A stretch of DNA of 64,000 nt from Venatoribacter cucullus. Lineage in GTDB: Bacteria > Pseudomonadota > Gammaproteobacteria > Pseudomonadales > Oceanobacteraceae. A program made the translations under genes and the position numbers. The stretch spans positions 62,001-126,000 of the forward strand of contig NZ_CP046056.1 in assembly GCF_016132445.1 (NCBI RefSeq), read 5' to 3'. How positions within the stretch are numbered: the stretch's first letter is position 1; each line of letters begins with the position of its first letter. Shown in pieces: positions 27,691 through 38,788 of the stretch. Under the pieces are notes generated by a model. That model saw nothing but the letters and a program-made list of their open reading frames with translations. It was not told the origin of the DNA and made no database searches.

Positions 27691-27775
27691 TGGTGCGGAA
27701 GGAGAGACTCGAACTCTCACGCCTTGCGGCGCTGGAACCTAAATCCAGTGCGTCTACCAATTTCGCCACTTCCGC
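27691..27775 (-). tRNA. tRNA-Leu (anticodon TAG)
   Basis: Reading the minus strand from 27775, the gene is GCGGAAGTGGCGAAATTGG onward with a type II variable arm (CGCCGCAAGGCGTG), T-loop GTTCGAG and encoded CCA. The anticodon stem CTGGA/TCCAG encloses TTTAGGT, giving TAG, which reads CUA. It has 85 nt including CCA. Confidence 0.95.
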
Positions 27776-27894
27776 AGGTGGGCGCGGATATTATAGAACT
27801 CAGCAAGGCTTGCCAAGACTGCCTTGGTGCAAAGATAGCGGGCCCGTGCCGTTATCCTGTATTGTGCCGCTTTATTTTGCAGGGAGACCGCATC

Positions 27895-28911
27895 GTGTCA
27901 GGAGATCATCCGCTCGCCAGTAATGTGCTGCTGGGCACTGCTGCTGCCGTTATTGTTATCGCTGGTATGAAAAGCGCCGCCGATATGCTGGTGCCGTTTT
28001 TGCTGGCGGTGTTTATTGCCATTCTCAGTGCGCCATTAATGCATTGGCTGACCGCCCGCCGGGTGCCCGGAGTGGTCGCCGTACTGGTGCTGGTGGCACT
28101 GTTTCTGCTGGTGGGCACGCTGCTGGCATCGTTTCTGGGCGGCACCATTAATGCCTTTTACCGCGACATGCCGGTGTACGAACAAAAGCTGCAGGTGCTG
28201 ACCTCGGATGTGGTGCTGTGGCTGCGCAGCCTGGGCTTTGACGTGGCCGACAATATTATCCGCGAGTATGTGAACCCCGGTGTGGTGATGCGTACGGTGG
28301 CTTCGGTTTTCAACGGACTGGGCGGGGTGCTGACCAATACCTTCCTGATTCTGTTTACCGTTATTTTTATTCTGCTCGAAGCCTCGGGTTTTCCGGCCAA
28401 AGTGAAACGGGCCTTCGGAGAAGAAACCCAGGCCTTTGCGCATTTCGCCCGCTTCAGCGAAGCGGTGCAGCAGTATCTGTTTATCAAAACCCTGGTCAGC
28501 CTGGGTACCGGCGGCGTGGTGGCCCTGTTACTGGCGCTGCTGGGGGTGGATTACTGGGCGCTGTGGGGGCTGGTCGCTTTTCTGCTGAATTACATTCCCA
28601 ACATCGGTTCCATTATTGCGGCCGTACCGGCGGTACTGGTGGCGCTGATTCAGCTGGGGCCGTTGGTGGCCATGCTGACCGCCGGTGTTTATGTACTGGT
28701 GAATACCATGTTCGGCAACGTGATTGAGCCGCGCCTGATGGGGCGGTCGCTGGGGTTGTCGACGCTGGTGGTGTTTCTGTCTCTGGTGTTCTGGGGTTGG
28801 GTGCTGGGGCCGGTGGGCATGCTGTTGTCGATACCGCTGACCATGGTCGTGAAAATCGCCCTAGAGACCCGCCCGCAAACCCGCTGGATCGCTACCTTGC
28901 TGGATCATTGA
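27895..28911 (+). CDS. AI-2E family (PerM-type) transporter
   Basis: A 338-aa inner-membrane protein with about seven or eight helices and the family pattern near LVAFLLNYIPNIGSIIAAVPA and the C-terminal FWGWVLGPVGMLLSIPLTM. GTG at 27895 with SD AGGGAGA 8 bp upstream is chosen; the frame is also open through the tRNA, but that leader is not protein-like. AI-2E/PerM proteins are putative exporters of unknown substrate in most species, so the AI-2 name should not be taken as evidence of function. A CpxRA-like pair follows. Confidence 0.9.
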   Translation: MSGDHPLASNVLLGTAAAVIVIAGMKSAADMLVPFLLAVFIAILSAPLMHWLTARRVPGVVAVLVLVALFLLVGTLLASFLGGTINAFYRDMPVYEQKLQVLTSDVVLWLRSLGFDVADNIIREYVNPGVVMRTVASVFNGLGGVLTNTFLILFTVIFILLEASGFPAKVKRAFGEETQAFAHFARFSEAVQQYLFIKTLVSLGTGGVVALLLALLGVDYWALWGLVAFLLNYIPNIGSIIAAVPAVLVALIQLGPLVAMLTAGVYVLVNTMFGNVIEPRLMGRSLGLSTLVVFLSLVFWGWVLGPVGMLLSIPLTMVVKIALETRPQTRWIATLLDH

Positions 28912-28993
28912 GGGACGGACAGCAAAGAAGGGTAAAAGCACTGCCGCCCGCTATCCGGGAGGTGCCAGAATGCCGCGCAATGGAGGGAAAAGC

Positions 28994-29680
28994 ATGAAAT
29001 CCATATTGTTGATCGACGATGACTACGAACTGGGCGAGCTGCTGCAGGAATACCTGTCGATGGAAGGCTTCGCCTTAACCGCGGTGCAGGATGGCGAAAG
29101 CGGTCTGCAGAAGGCCCTCAGCGGTGATTACGATCTGGTGTTGCTGGATGTGATGCTGCCGAAAATGAACGGCTTTGAAGTGCTGAAACGCATCCGTGCC
29201 GAATCGGCCATTCCGGTCATTATGCTCACCGCCCGCGGTGAAAGTGTCGACCGCGTGCTGGGGCTGGAACACGGCGCCGATGACTATATTCCCAAGCCCT
29301 ATCACCACCACGAGCTGGTGGCCCGCATCCGCGCCCTGTTCCGCCGCATTGAACTCAGCGGCGATACGCAGAAAGCCGCCGGTGTGTTGGTGGTGGGTGA
29401 ATTGCAGCTGAACAGCAGTAAGCGTCAGGTGTTACTGGATGGCGAAGAGCTGTCGCTGACCGGCGCCGAATTCGGCGTGCTGGAATGCCTGATGGAAAAT
29501 GTCGGTGAGCTGGTGGATAAAGATACCTTGTCACTGGCGGCGCTGGGACGACGGCTGATGGCCTATGACCGCTCCATCGATATGCACGTCAGTAACCTGC
29601 GCAAAAAACTCGGCCGCCGCAGCGATGACTCCGACTGGATCAAAACCGTGCGTTCGCGCGGCTATATGCTGGCGCACTGA
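28994..29680 (+). CDS. cpxR: CpxR-like response regulator
   Basis: A 228-aa OmpR/PhoB-type regulator. The receiver has ILLIDDDYELGELL, acceptor Asp in LVLLDVMLP and Lys in IPKPY. The C-terminal winged helix has SIDMHVSNLRKKLGRR and a final RGYMLAH. The pattern of the linker, the helix (LSLAALGRRLMAYDR) and MLTARGESVDRVLGLEHGAD follow E. coli CpxR closely. ATG at 28994 has SD GGAGGGAA. It is followed by its kinase after 2 bp. No cpxP-like gene is beside it. Confidence 0.85.
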   Translation: MKSILLIDDDYELGELLQEYLSMEGFALTAVQDGESGLQKALSGDYDLVLLDVMLPKMNGFEVLKRIRAESAIPVIMLTARGESVDRVLGLEHGADDYIPKPYHHHELVARIRALFRRIELSGDTQKAAGVLVVGELQLNSSKRQVLLDGEELSLTGAEFGVLECLMENVGELVDKDTLSLAALGRRLMAYDRSIDMHVSNLRKKLGRRSDDSDWIKTVRSRGYMLAH

Positions 29681-29682
29681 TT

Positions 29683-31029
29683 GTGGGTATGCGCTGGTAC
29701 CGCTCGCTGTTTTTCAAAGTCTTTCTGTGGTTCTGGGCGGTTATCTTTCTGGCCATGTGGGCGGCGGTGATCACCAACCACTGGATTGAAGAAGACTACT
29801 TCCGCCCGGCCAGCCAGAACGAAGTGCTGCATCTGGTGCAGATGATGGAGCGCGACCAGCCCATCATTGCCGAAGGCCGCAAGCTGTGGCGTAAGGTGCG
29901 GCCGGGCTGGAATCTGGTGTCGGTGCCGGCTGACCTGATTACTCAGCTTCCCCACGATCTGGAAGAATTTGCCGATTACGCCGGCCAGACTGCGCAGGTG
30001 CTGTACGGCCAGAATGACGGCTGGCTGATGATCGGCCCGCTGGAGCAGGCCGGCTATCTCTATATTGCTGTGGCCCGGCCGCAATGGCCGGGACTGCTGG
30101 ACAACGAAGACCGCTGGCTGGTGCCAGTGGCCATGGTGCTGGTGGTTACCCTGCTGTGCGGCGCTTTGGTGTGGAGCTTAACCACCCCCATCCGCCGTTT
30201 GCAGCGCACGGTGCGGCGTCTGGCGGCCGGCAACTTTGATGTGTCCGACCTGCGTCATGTGCGCTTCCGTGAAGATGAAATCGGCATGCTGGCCGGTGAA
30301 GTCATGGATATGGCCGGTGCGCTGCAACGGCTGTTGCACAGCCATCAGCAGTTGCTGCGCGATGTCTCGCATGAGTTACGTTCGCCGTTAACCCGGCTGC
30401 AGATTGCCCTCGGGATTGCCCGTAAAAAAGACCAGCAAAACCTGCTGCAGGCAGAGCACAGCCGTATTGAACGGGCGGTGCAGCAGGTGGATGGGCTGGT
30501 CAGCCAGATTCTCGACCTGGCCCGGCTGCAGCAAAGTGACAGCGCCCTGCTGCAGTTACAAACCCTGCCACTGCAGGAGCAGTTGCACGAATGGGTGGAT
30601 GATGCCGAGCCGGAGCTGCAGCAAAAGCAGCTGCAGATTGACTGGCAGCTAAGCGCCGGAGCACTGCCGTGTCGCTGGGATTGGCTGCTGATTCAGCGGG
30701 CCTTCGATAATCTGCTGCGCAATGCCATCCGCTTTGCGCCGGCAGGTTCTGTGTTGCAGGTGGGGCTGAGCAGCAGTCATGGGCTGGTGTCGCTGTGGGT
30801 CCAGGATCAGGGCCCCGGGGTACCGGAAGAACAGCTGGAATCCATCTTTGATCCCTTTACCCAGGTGGACTCCGCCCGCGACCACGCCGCCGGTGGTTAT
30901 GGCCTCGGGCTGGCACTGGTGCGGCGCATTGTTGAATTGCACGAAGGAATGGTGACGGCCAGTAATGCATATCCCGGCTTACGGGTGGTAATGCGTCTGC
31001 CGCAGCGTATAAATACGGCAAAATCATGA
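29683..31029 (+). CDS. cpxA: CpxA-like sensor histidine kinase
   Basis: A 448-aa kinase with a first helix near residues 9-30, a periplasmic sensor of about 120 residues, a second helix near 148-168, HAMP, HisKA with H-box DVSHELRSPLTRLQ and an HATPase with N-box FDNLLRNAIRFAP and G-box GGYGLGLALV. The first candidate start is GTG at 29683, but ATG at 29689 is equally possible. It directly follows the CpxR-like regulator, so they form one signalling pair, presumably for envelope stress. The sensor region is diverged and I cannot tell what it detects. Confidence 0.85.
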   Translation: MGMRWYRSLFFKVFLWFWAVIFLAMWAAVITNHWIEEDYFRPASQNEVLHLVQMMERDQPIIAEGRKLWRKVRPGWNLVSVPADLITQLPHDLEEFADYAGQTAQVLYGQNDGWLMIGPLEQAGYLYIAVARPQWPGLLDNEDRWLVPVAMVLVVTLLCGALVWSLTTPIRRLQRTVRRLAAGNFDVSDLRHVRFREDEIGMLAGEVMDMAGALQRLLHSHQQLLRDVSHELRSPLTRLQIALGIARKKDQQNLLQAEHSRIERAVQQVDGLVSQILDLARLQQSDSALLQLQTLPLQEQLHEWVDDAEPELQQKQLQIDWQLSAGALPCRWDWLLIQRAFDNLLRNAIRFAPAGSVLQVGLSSSHGLVSLWVQDQGPGVPEEQLESIFDPFTQVDSARDHAAGGYGLGLALVRRIVELHEGMVTASNAYPGLRVVMRLPQRINTAKS

Positions 31030-31168
31030 CACCGGCGCCTTGCATCGGCGTTATTCACTGGAAAAGGCAATAGGTTTTTGGTAGAAAGTACGGCCCTTAT
31101 GCCCCCTGTGTCAGGAACTTTTACACAGCCGGCTTTTTTACCAACGCGACGAGACTGGACAAGCAACT

Positions 31169-32431
31169 ATGTCACAAGATTTCAAGCAAGCAGCCCTGGA
31201 TTACCATCAGTTCCCGAAACCGGGCAAAATCAGTGTTGAACTGACCAAGCCGGCACAGACTTCCCGTGATCTGTCCCTGGCCTACAGCCCGGGTGTGGCT
31301 GAGCCGGTAAAAGAGATCGCTGCCGATCCGGAAAACGCTTACAAGTACACCTCCAAAGGTAACCTGGTAGCGGTTATTTCTGACGGTACTGCGATTCTGG
31401 GTCTGGGTGACCTGGGTCCGCTGGCCTCCAAGCCGGTAATGGAAGGCAAGAGCCTGCTGTTCAAACGCTTTGCTGGTGTGGATTCCATCGACATCGAAGT
31501 GGAATCTGAAAGCCCGCAAGCCTTCATCGACACCGTGCGTCGCATTGCGATTACCTTCGGTGGCATCAACCTGGAAGACATCAAAGCCCCTGAGTGCTTT
31601 GAAATCGAACGCACCCTGATCGAACAGTGCGATATTCCGGTATTCCACGATGACCAGCACGGTACCGCCATCGTTACCGTTGCCGGCGCTCTGAACGCGC
31701 TGGAAATTGTTGGTAAGAAAGTAGAAGACGCCAAAATGTGTGTACTGGGTGCCGGTGCTGCCGCCATTTCCTGTACCAAACTGATGATTCTGGCAGGCAT
31801 GAAGCCGGAAAACGTCTTTATGTGTGACCGTAACGGCGTGATCCACTCTGGCCGTACCGATCTGAACCAGTACAAGCAGGCCTTCGCCGTTGATACTGAC
31901 AAGCGTACCGTTGACGATGCGCTGGATGGTGCTGACATCTTCCTGGGTCTGTCTGGTCCGAACATGGTAACCGGCGAACAGATCAAGAAAATGGCCGCTG
32001 ACCCGATCATCTTCGCCTGTGCTAACCCGGTTCCGGAAATCATGCCGGAAATCGTTAAGGAAGTGCGTCCGGATGCCATCATGGCGACCGGCCGTTCTGA
32101 TTACCCGAACCAGGTAAACAACGTACTGGGCTTCCCGTTCATTTTCCGTGGTGCTCTGGACGTTCGCGCCCGTCGCATCAACGAAGAAATGAAACTGGCC
32201 GCCGCCAAAGCGCTGGCTGGCCTGGCGAAAGAGCCGGTTACTCAGGAAGTTCTGGATGCTTACGGTCTGGAGTCACTGGAGTTCGGTCGTGAGTACATCA
32301 TTCCTAAGGCTGTTGATACCCGTCTGCTGGGCGCAGTATCTTCAGCGGTCGCTCAGGCTGCGGTTGATACCGGAGTGGCACGCAAGCCGTTCCCGGCGAA
32401 CTACCCGCTGCAAACTCTGGCGGATCTGTAA
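31169..32431 (+). CDS. NAD(P)-dependent malic enzyme (short form)
   Basis: A 420-aa malic enzyme converting malate to pyruvate and CO2. Landmarks are LSLAYSPGVAEPV, the catalytic Lys region NLVAVISDGTAILGLGD, metal ligands in FHDDQHGTA, and the Rossmann GAGAAAISC. It stops before the phosphotransacetylase-like domain carried by the longer bacterial MaeB, so it is the short form. Codon bias is strong, indicating high expression. Cofactor preference cannot be set from sequence by eye. Confidence 0.95.
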   Translation: MSQDFKQAALDYHQFPKPGKISVELTKPAQTSRDLSLAYSPGVAEPVKEIAADPENAYKYTSKGNLVAVISDGTAILGLGDLGPLASKPVMEGKSLLFKRFAGVDSIDIEVESESPQAFIDTVRRIAITFGGINLEDIKAPECFEIERTLIEQCDIPVFHDDQHGTAIVTVAGALNALEIVGKKVEDAKMCVLGAGAAAISCTKLMILAGMKPENVFMCDRNGVIHSGRTDLNQYKQAFAVDTDKRTVDDALDGADIFLGLSGPNMVTGEQIKKMAADPIIFACANPVPEIMPEIVKEVRPDAIMATGRSDYPNQVNNVLGFPFIFRGALDVRARRINEEMKLAAAKALAGLAKEPVTQEVLDAYGLESLEFGREYIIPKAVDTRLLGAVSSAVAQAAVDTGVARKPFPANYPLQTLADL

Positions 32432-32445
32432 GCCTGAGTGGTAAT

Positions 32446-32477
32446 AAAAAAAACCCGGCCTGTGCCGGGTTTTTTTA
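32446..32477. terminator. Bidirectional terminator after malic enzyme
   Basis: Stem AAACCCGGC / GCCGGGTTT with loop ctgt, A-run on one side and T-run on the other, lying between the converging malic enzyme and solute-binding protein genes. Confidence 0.92.
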
Positions 32478-32498
32478 TGGCTGCGGTTTGGCCGGCTG

Positions 32499-33269
32499 TC
32501 AGCGGAACAGGTAATCCGCCAGCAGTTGTTCGTAGCTTTGGATAATGCGCTGCTCTTCGCCACTGGCGCGCAGCTGCTGAAAGCCCTGATCAAACTGGTC
32601 ACGCAGGGTGGCGGTGCGGAAGGCCGGGTAATAGTCGGTATGAGGGAATAATTCAGCGTAGCGATAGGGCTTGCTGGCCGCGGCTGCGGTCGGATTCTGC
32701 CGGCGCAGCTGGCTGAGAAAATACCGGAACACGGTTTTTTCCATCACAATCACATCGGCCTCGCCGGCAAACAGGGCGCGCACCTGCTCAATCTGATCTC
32801 CTTGCTCCAGATACAGCGGCGCGGCACTGACGGCCGTAGAGAATTCGGCCGGCAACAGTTGCCGGGCCAGGCTGAAGCCCTGTACCCGGTAATGACGCAG
32901 GTCGCTGATGGTGCTCAGTGGCAGGCTGCGCTCCTCCAGACTGATGGCGACATTCTGAAAGCTGACCAATGGCAGGCTGGCAAAGAAAGCGCTGGGGGTG
33001 GCTTGCTGGTTGGTAACACAGAGACCGTCGAGCCGGCCCTGATTAAAACCATCGGCATTGCTGTGGTTGCTGTTGTATTCCAGTTGCAGGGTCAGACCGG
33101 CGTTGGCCAGTGAACGGCGCAGCAGATCGAGCATAATGCCGCGATTGTTATGCGGAATAACGTAGGGGGGAATCGACAGGCTGCAGCCTATCTGCACAAC
33201 GGTCGCTGCGCTGAGCGGCAGCCAGGCACCGCTCAGCAACAGGAAAGATAACAACAGCACTACACGCAT
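32499..33269 (-). CDS. Periplasmic solute-binding protein, amino-acid type (SBP_bac_3-like)
   Basis: A 256-aa secreted protein with a signal peptide ending PLSA. The first lobe contains GIMLDLLRRSLANAGLTL and the second lobe FAGEADVIVMEKTVF, the characteristic hinge and ligand-loop pattern of family-3 binding proteins. It is monocistronic with no ABC permease or ATPase gene beside it. That is typical of stand-alone periplasmic binding proteins, some of which feed sensors rather than transporters. The ligand is not predictable. Confidence 0.75.
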   Translation of the reverse strand: MRVVLLLSFLLLSGAWLPLSAATVVQIGCSLSIPPYVIPHNNRGIMLDLLRRSLANAGLTLQLEYNSNHSNADGFNQGRLDGLCVTNQQATPSAFFASLPLVSFQNVAISLEERSLPLSTISDLRHYRVQGFSLARQLLPAEFSTAVSAAPLYLEQGDQIEQVRALFAGEADVIVMEKTVFRYFLSQLRRQNPTAAAASKPYRYAELFPHTDYYPAFRTATLRDQFDQGFQQLRASGEEQRIIQSYEQLLADYLFR

Positions 33270-33383
33270 AACACCTCATGACCGCTGGTCTGCAGGTGCC
33301 CGGACCGGGCAAGTGCAAAGCAGTATGTGTGCCTTGTTTGCCCGCCGTCAACCGGCCAGAGCGGCCGGTTGCCTATCGGTGTG

Positions 33384-35189
<1,806 letters not shown>

Positions 35190-35418
35190 AGGAAGGGCCT
35201 TGGTGAAGGTTTGTACAAAAATGGTGGGCGATTATACCCGAAAGGGGCCTCTGGCGTGACAGGAAATTGCATCACCGTGGTGGTTTTTTGCCCGAATTGG
35301 CGGGAATTCCTGCCTGACCGGCCGGCGCTCTTTTTGTGCCGCTGACCATGTACCCCGGGCGGCAGTGAACCTATAATGGGCGGGTTTGCACAAGCCGGCA
35401 TCCCCAACAGACTGAAAC

Positions 35419-35464
35419 GCCCCCAAATGGTGCTATTGGTTCAGGTTGTGATTCAAGATGGTGC
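35419..35464 (+). promoter_or_regulatory. Two candidate NtrC-type activator half-site groups upstream of glnA
   Basis: TGGTGC half-sites occur at about 35428 and 35459, spaced about 30 bp, each preceded by a partly matching GC-C or TTC arm of the NtrC inverted repeat (TGCAC-N5-GGTGCA). They lie 65-110 bp upstream of the sigma-54 promoter, the usual enhancer position. Individual sites match only partly. Confidence 0.5.
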
Positions 35465-35526
35465 ATAAAAAATGCGTAGCCGCCGCCGCAGCCCCGATTC
35501 TGTGCGATCCGGCTGCATTGGCAACG

Positions 35527-35542
35527 TGGCACGCAGTTTGCT
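35527..35542 (+). promoter_or_regulatory. Sigma-54 promoter of glnA
   Basis: TGGCACGCAGTTTGCT matches the -24/-12 consensus (TGGCACG-N4-TTGCT) exactly, with 10 bp between GG and GC. It sits about 65 bp upstream of the glnA start, so nitrogen-limited transcription by RpoN and NtrC is strongly implied. Confidence 0.93.
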
Positions 35543-35607
35543 CCTCTCTGAGCATGGCAAGCCGGGGCCTTCCCGAAACAAGTTGAACCAGCATCTGGAG
35601 AAAGACA

Positions 35608-37014
35608 ATGTCAGAGAAAACTCTGAATCTGATCAAAGAAAACGACGTGAAGTGGGTTGACCTGCGTTTCACCGATTTCAAAGGTAAAGAGCAGCACGTC
35701 ACCATTCCGTCCCGTTATGTAAACGAAGACTTCTTCGAAACCGGCCAGATGTTCGACGGTTCTTCTATTTCCGGCTGGAAGGGCATTGAAGCGTCCGACA
35801 TGATCCTGATGCCGGATGACTCTACCAGCTTCATGGACCCCTTCACTGAAGACGCCACCCTGGTGCTGCGCTGCGACATCATCGAACCGTCCACCATGCA
35901 GGGTTACGACCGTGATCCGCGTTCCGTGGCCCGTCGCGCTGAAGAGTACCTGAAGTCTACTGGTCTGGGTGACACCGCATTCTTTGGTCCGGAGCCGGAA
36001 TTCTTCATGTTTGACGACGTGCGCTGGGGCTCGGATATGTCCGGTTCCTTCTGCAAAATCAACTCGTCTGAAGCAGCCTGGAACACTGAAACGGTGATGG
36101 AAGGCGGCAACATGGGCCACCGTCCGCGCGTGAAAGGCGGTTACTTCCCGGTGCCTCCGGTTGACAGCCACCACGATATCCGTGCGGCCATGTGTAACAC
36201 CCTGGAAGCCATTGGTCTGGACGTAGAAGTTCACCACCACGAAGTGGCCAACGCCGGTCAGAACGAAATCGGCGTGCGTTTCAACACCCTGGTTAAGAAA
36301 GCGGACGAAGTGCAGATGCTGAAGTACGTTGTCCACAACGTGGCTAACGCATACGGCAAAACCGTTACTTTCATGCCGAAGCCAATCGTTGGCGACAACG
36401 GTTCCGGTATGCACGTGCACATGTCTTACTGGAAAGACGGTGTGAACCAGTTTGCCGGTGACGGCTACGCGGGTCTGTCTGAAACTGCCCTGTACTTCAT
36501 CGGCGGTATCATTCACCACGCCAAGTCACTGAATGCCTTCACCAACCCGTCCACCAACTCTTACAAGCGTCTGATTCCGGGCTTTGAAGCACCGGTTATG
36601 CTGGCTTACTCTGCCCGCAACCGTTCTGCTTCTATCCGTATTCCGTACGTAGCGTCTCCGAAAGGCAAGCGCATCGAAGCCCGCTTCCCGGACCCGATGG
36701 CGAACCCTTACCTGGCATTCGCTGCGCTGCTGATGGCTGGTCTGGACGGCGTGAAGAAGAAAATGCACCCAGGCGATGCCGCTGACAAAGACCTGTATGA
36801 TCTGCCGGCGGAAGAAGCTCTGGCGATTCCACAGGTGTGTGGTTCGCTGCGCGAAGCACTGGCCAGCCTGCAAGCTAACCACACTTTCCTGACCGAAGGC
36901 GGCGTGTTCAGCAAAGACATGATCGATGCCTACATCAAGATGAAGATGCAGGACGTTTACCGTGTTGAGCACACCACTCACCCGGTTGAATACGACATGT
37001 ACTACAGCCTGTAA
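35608..37014 (+). CDS. glnA: Glutamine synthetase type I
   Basis: A 468-aa GSI that fixes ammonia onto glutamate. Motifs are [14 protein letters not shown], the metal-binding [31 protein letters not shown] and the adenylylation Tyr in [11 protein letters not shown], so activity should be controlled by GlnE. The start at 35608 follows a good ribosome site (TGGAGAAAGAC). The promoter region upstream carries a perfect sigma-54 element and NtrC-like sites. A terminator follows at once. No ntrBC genes follow in this window, unlike in enterics. Confidence 0.98.
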   Translation: MSEKTLNLIKENDVKWVDLRFTDFKGKEQHVTIPSRYVNEDFFETGQMFDGSSISGWKGIEASDMILMPDDSTSFMDPFTEDATLVLRCDIIEPSTMQGYDRDPRSVARRAEEYLKSTGLGDTAFFGPEPEFFMFDDVRWGSDMSGSFCKINSSEAAWNTETVMEGGNMGHRPRVKGGYFPVPPVDSHHDIRAAMCNTLEAIGLDVEVHHHEVANAGQNEIGVRFNTLVKKADEVQMLKYVVHNVANAYGKTVTFMPKPIVGDNGSGMHVHMSYWKDGVNQFAGDGYAGLSETALYFIGGIIHHAKSLNAFTNPSTNSYKRLIPGFEAPVMLAYSARNRSASIRIPYVASPKGKRIEARFPDPMANPYLAFAALLMAGLDGVKKKMHPGDAADKDLYDLPAEEALAIPQVCGSLREALASLQANHTFLTEGGVFSKDMIDAYIKMKMQDVYRVEHTTHPVEYDMYYSL

Positions 37015-37033
37015 TCTGACGGTTACGCTGTAA

Positions 37034-37058
37034 AAGGGCCCTGCGGGGCCCTTTTTTT
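37034..37058 (+). terminator. Rho-independent terminator after glnA
   Basis: Stem AGGGCCC / GGGGCCCT with loop TGC and seven Ts, immediately after the glnA stop. Confidence 0.93.
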
Positions 37059-37124
37059 ATGCCTGCTGTTTGTGCGCGAGGGCGGCGGCGCTGGTACCAT
37101 AGCGGCCTTCGCGGAGACATCATC

Positions 37125-38114
37125 ATGCTGGACTGGAACAAAACGGATCTGCTGCAGGCATTGCCGGAATTCGACTGGCAACATCTGCCCAAGGCGGGCC
37201 GGGCACTGCAACCCTATTGTGATTTTTACCGGCTGCGCTTCAGTGAAGCCTCTGTCCATTACGCCGGCCGGCTGTCCTGTGCCGGCTATCAGCTGGCGGT
37301 ACAGAGCTGGGCGCCGGCGCAGGTGCGCGGCACTGCCATTCTGGTGCATGGCTATTACGACCATACCGGTATTTATGGATCGTTAATCCGTTTTTGTCTG
37401 CAGCAGCAGTTACAGGTGCTGATTGTGGATTTGCCCGGCCATGGTTTATCCGGCGGTGAGCCGGCGGCCATTGGCAGTTTTCAGGAGTATGACGAGATTT
37501 TCAGTGTCCTGGTGCAACGGGCCCAGCAGTTTTTACCGGCGCCCCTGCATGTGTTCGGTCAGAGCACCGGTGGCGCCATCATTGTGAACTATGTGCTTAA
37601 GCGCCAGTTGCAACCGGCGCAGTCGCCTTTCACCAGCATCAACCTGTTATCGCCACTGGTCCGGCCGTGGCGCTGGCAGCAGGTAAAAATGCTGCAGCCG
37701 TTGTTGGGGCCATTTTTGCGTCAGCTGAAGCGTACCTTTCACCCTAATTCTTCCGATACGGTCTTTCTGGACTTTATTGCCCGCCATGATCCGTTGCAGC
37801 CGCGTTTTCTGAACCTGCGCTGGGTGCGCGCGCTGCGCCATTGGGTGCCCTTTATTGAAGCGCAGCCGCCGCTGGAGCTGGTGGTGAATATTGTTCAGGG
37901 CGATCAGGATGGCACCGTGGCCTGGCCGCACAACCTGCAGGTATTGCAGCAGAAATTTCCGCAGCGGCGGCTGTATATGCTGCCGGGTGCCGGGCATCAG
38001 CTGGTCAATGAAAGTGAGGCGCTGCGTGAGCGTTTGTACGCTCAGCTGGCCAGCTGGTTGCATGACCAGCCGGAAGCGTCGGTATCAGTTGAAGCGGCTG
38101 ATATTAGCGGCTGA
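37125..38114 (+). CDS. Alpha/beta hydrolase, lysophospholipase-like (PldB family)
   Basis: A 329-aa alpha/beta hydrolase with oxyanion HGYYDHTGIY, LPGHGLSGGEPA, nucleophile elbow VFGQSTGGAI (Ser), Asp in QGDQDGTVAW and His in PGAGHQLVNE. The order and spacing follow the serine-aminopeptidase-S33/monoacylglycerol-lipase class often called PldB. ATG at 37125 is chosen because it starts the conserved part; the open frame extends upstream through the terminator without protein-like sequence. It has no signal peptide. Its 3' end overlaps the converging EVE gene by 30 bp. Confidence 0.85.
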   Translation: MLDWNKTDLLQALPEFDWQHLPKAGRALQPYCDFYRLRFSEASVHYAGRLSCAGYQLAVQSWAPAQVRGTAILVHGYYDHTGIYGSLIRFCLQQQLQVLIVDLPGHGLSGGEPAAIGSFQEYDEIFSVLVQRAQQFLPAPLHVFGQSTGGAIIVNYVLKRQLQPAQSPFTSINLLSPLVRPWRWQQVKMLQPLLGPFLRQLKRTFHPNSSDTVFLDFIARHDPLQPRFLNLRWVRALRHWVPFIEAQPPLELVVNIVQGDQDGTVAWPHNLQVLQQKFPQRRLYMLPGAGHQLVNESEALRERLYAQLASWLHDQPEASVSVEAADISG

Positions 38115-38573
38115 CAGGCCGGCCTGCTGCAGAATATGCCGCCATTCCGTGTTGCTGACCGGTTGCACCGACAGCCGTGCCCGGTTCAGCAGCGCCATCT
38201 CCTGCAGTGCGCTGTCCTGGCGCATTTCTTTCAGTGTTAGTGGCCGCGGCAGGGCCTGAACCGCTTCGACTTCTACCGTTATCCAGCGCGGGTTGGCCGG
38301 GTCAGATTTGGGGTCAAAATAGGGCGATTGTGCATTGAATTGAGACGGGTCGGCCAAACCGGTGCGGACAATGCGGCAAATGCCGGCAATGGCGGGCTCT
38401 TTACAGCTGGAATGATAAAAAAATGCGTAGTCGTTCACACTGACGGCATCGCGCAGCAGGTTGCGGGCTTGATAATTTCTGACGCCATCCCATACTGTGC
38501 GCCGTTCTGGTGCGGCGCTGAGATGAGAATAACTAAAAACATCCGGCTCGGATTTCAATAACCAGTACTTCAT
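38085..38573 (-). CDS. EVE-domain protein (PUA-like)
   Basis: A 162-aa EVE protein. The start at 38573 gives the canonical opening MKYWLLKSEPDVFSY, followed by TVWDGVRNYQARN and YAFFYHSSCKEPAIAGI, the modified-base-binding core of the YTH-like/EVE fold. It probably binds modified nucleic acid, but the target is unknown. EVE domains can accompany restriction systems, but here the gene stands in a housekeeping neighbourhood beside 5-FCL, so a defence role is not suggested by context. Confidence 0.92.
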   Translation of the reverse strand: MKYWLLKSEPDVFSYSHLSAAPERRTVWDGVRNYQARNLLRDAVSVNDYAFFYHSSCKEPAIAGICRIVRTGLADPSQFNAQSPYFDPKSDPANPRWITVEVEAVQALPRPLTLKEMRQDSALQEMALLNRARLSVQPVSNTEWRHILQQAGLSAANISRFN

Positions 38574-38662
38574 ATTTTTATATCTGCAGTCGTCAGTCTG
38601 GCTTGAGAATTGCTGGTAACAGCTTCTCAGCAAGACGTTGTGTATACAATCTGGAGTTCGCT

Positions 38663-38788
38663 ATGCGTAAGCCCGATGTGCTGATTTTACTGGCCATCGT
38701 CGCCCTGTTGGGCGCTTTTACTACCAGCATTTCCGCTGAAAGCAAAAAAACGGTACAGATTTCTACCCTGGAAAGCAGCATCCGCTAG
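38663..38788 (+). CDS. 41-aa putative small exported or membrane protein
   Basis: A short gene: MRKPDVLILLAIVALLGAFT, then TSISAESKKTVQISTLESSI and a final Arg. One hydrophobic helix is followed by SISAES, which may be a signal peptidase site, leaving a peptide of about 16 residues, or it may be a membrane anchor. The ATG at 38663 has a good SD (CTGGAG). Its stop codon overlaps that of ygfA by 2-3 bp, and it faces away from the EVE gene. I recognise no family. Coding is supported by SD and the peptide pattern, not by comparison. Confidence 0.6.
   Translation: MRKPDVLILLAIVALLGAFTTSISAESKKTVQISTLESSIR

Noticed and set aside
27340..27720. Long N-terminal extension of LrgB
   Set aside because: It is antisense-like read-through of lrgA and the tRNA-Leu. 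The ATGA overlap at 27336-27339 gives the normal start.
28912..28993. cpxP-like gene next to the CpxRA pair
   Set aside because: The gap is too short and no secreted helical protein is coded there or divergently.
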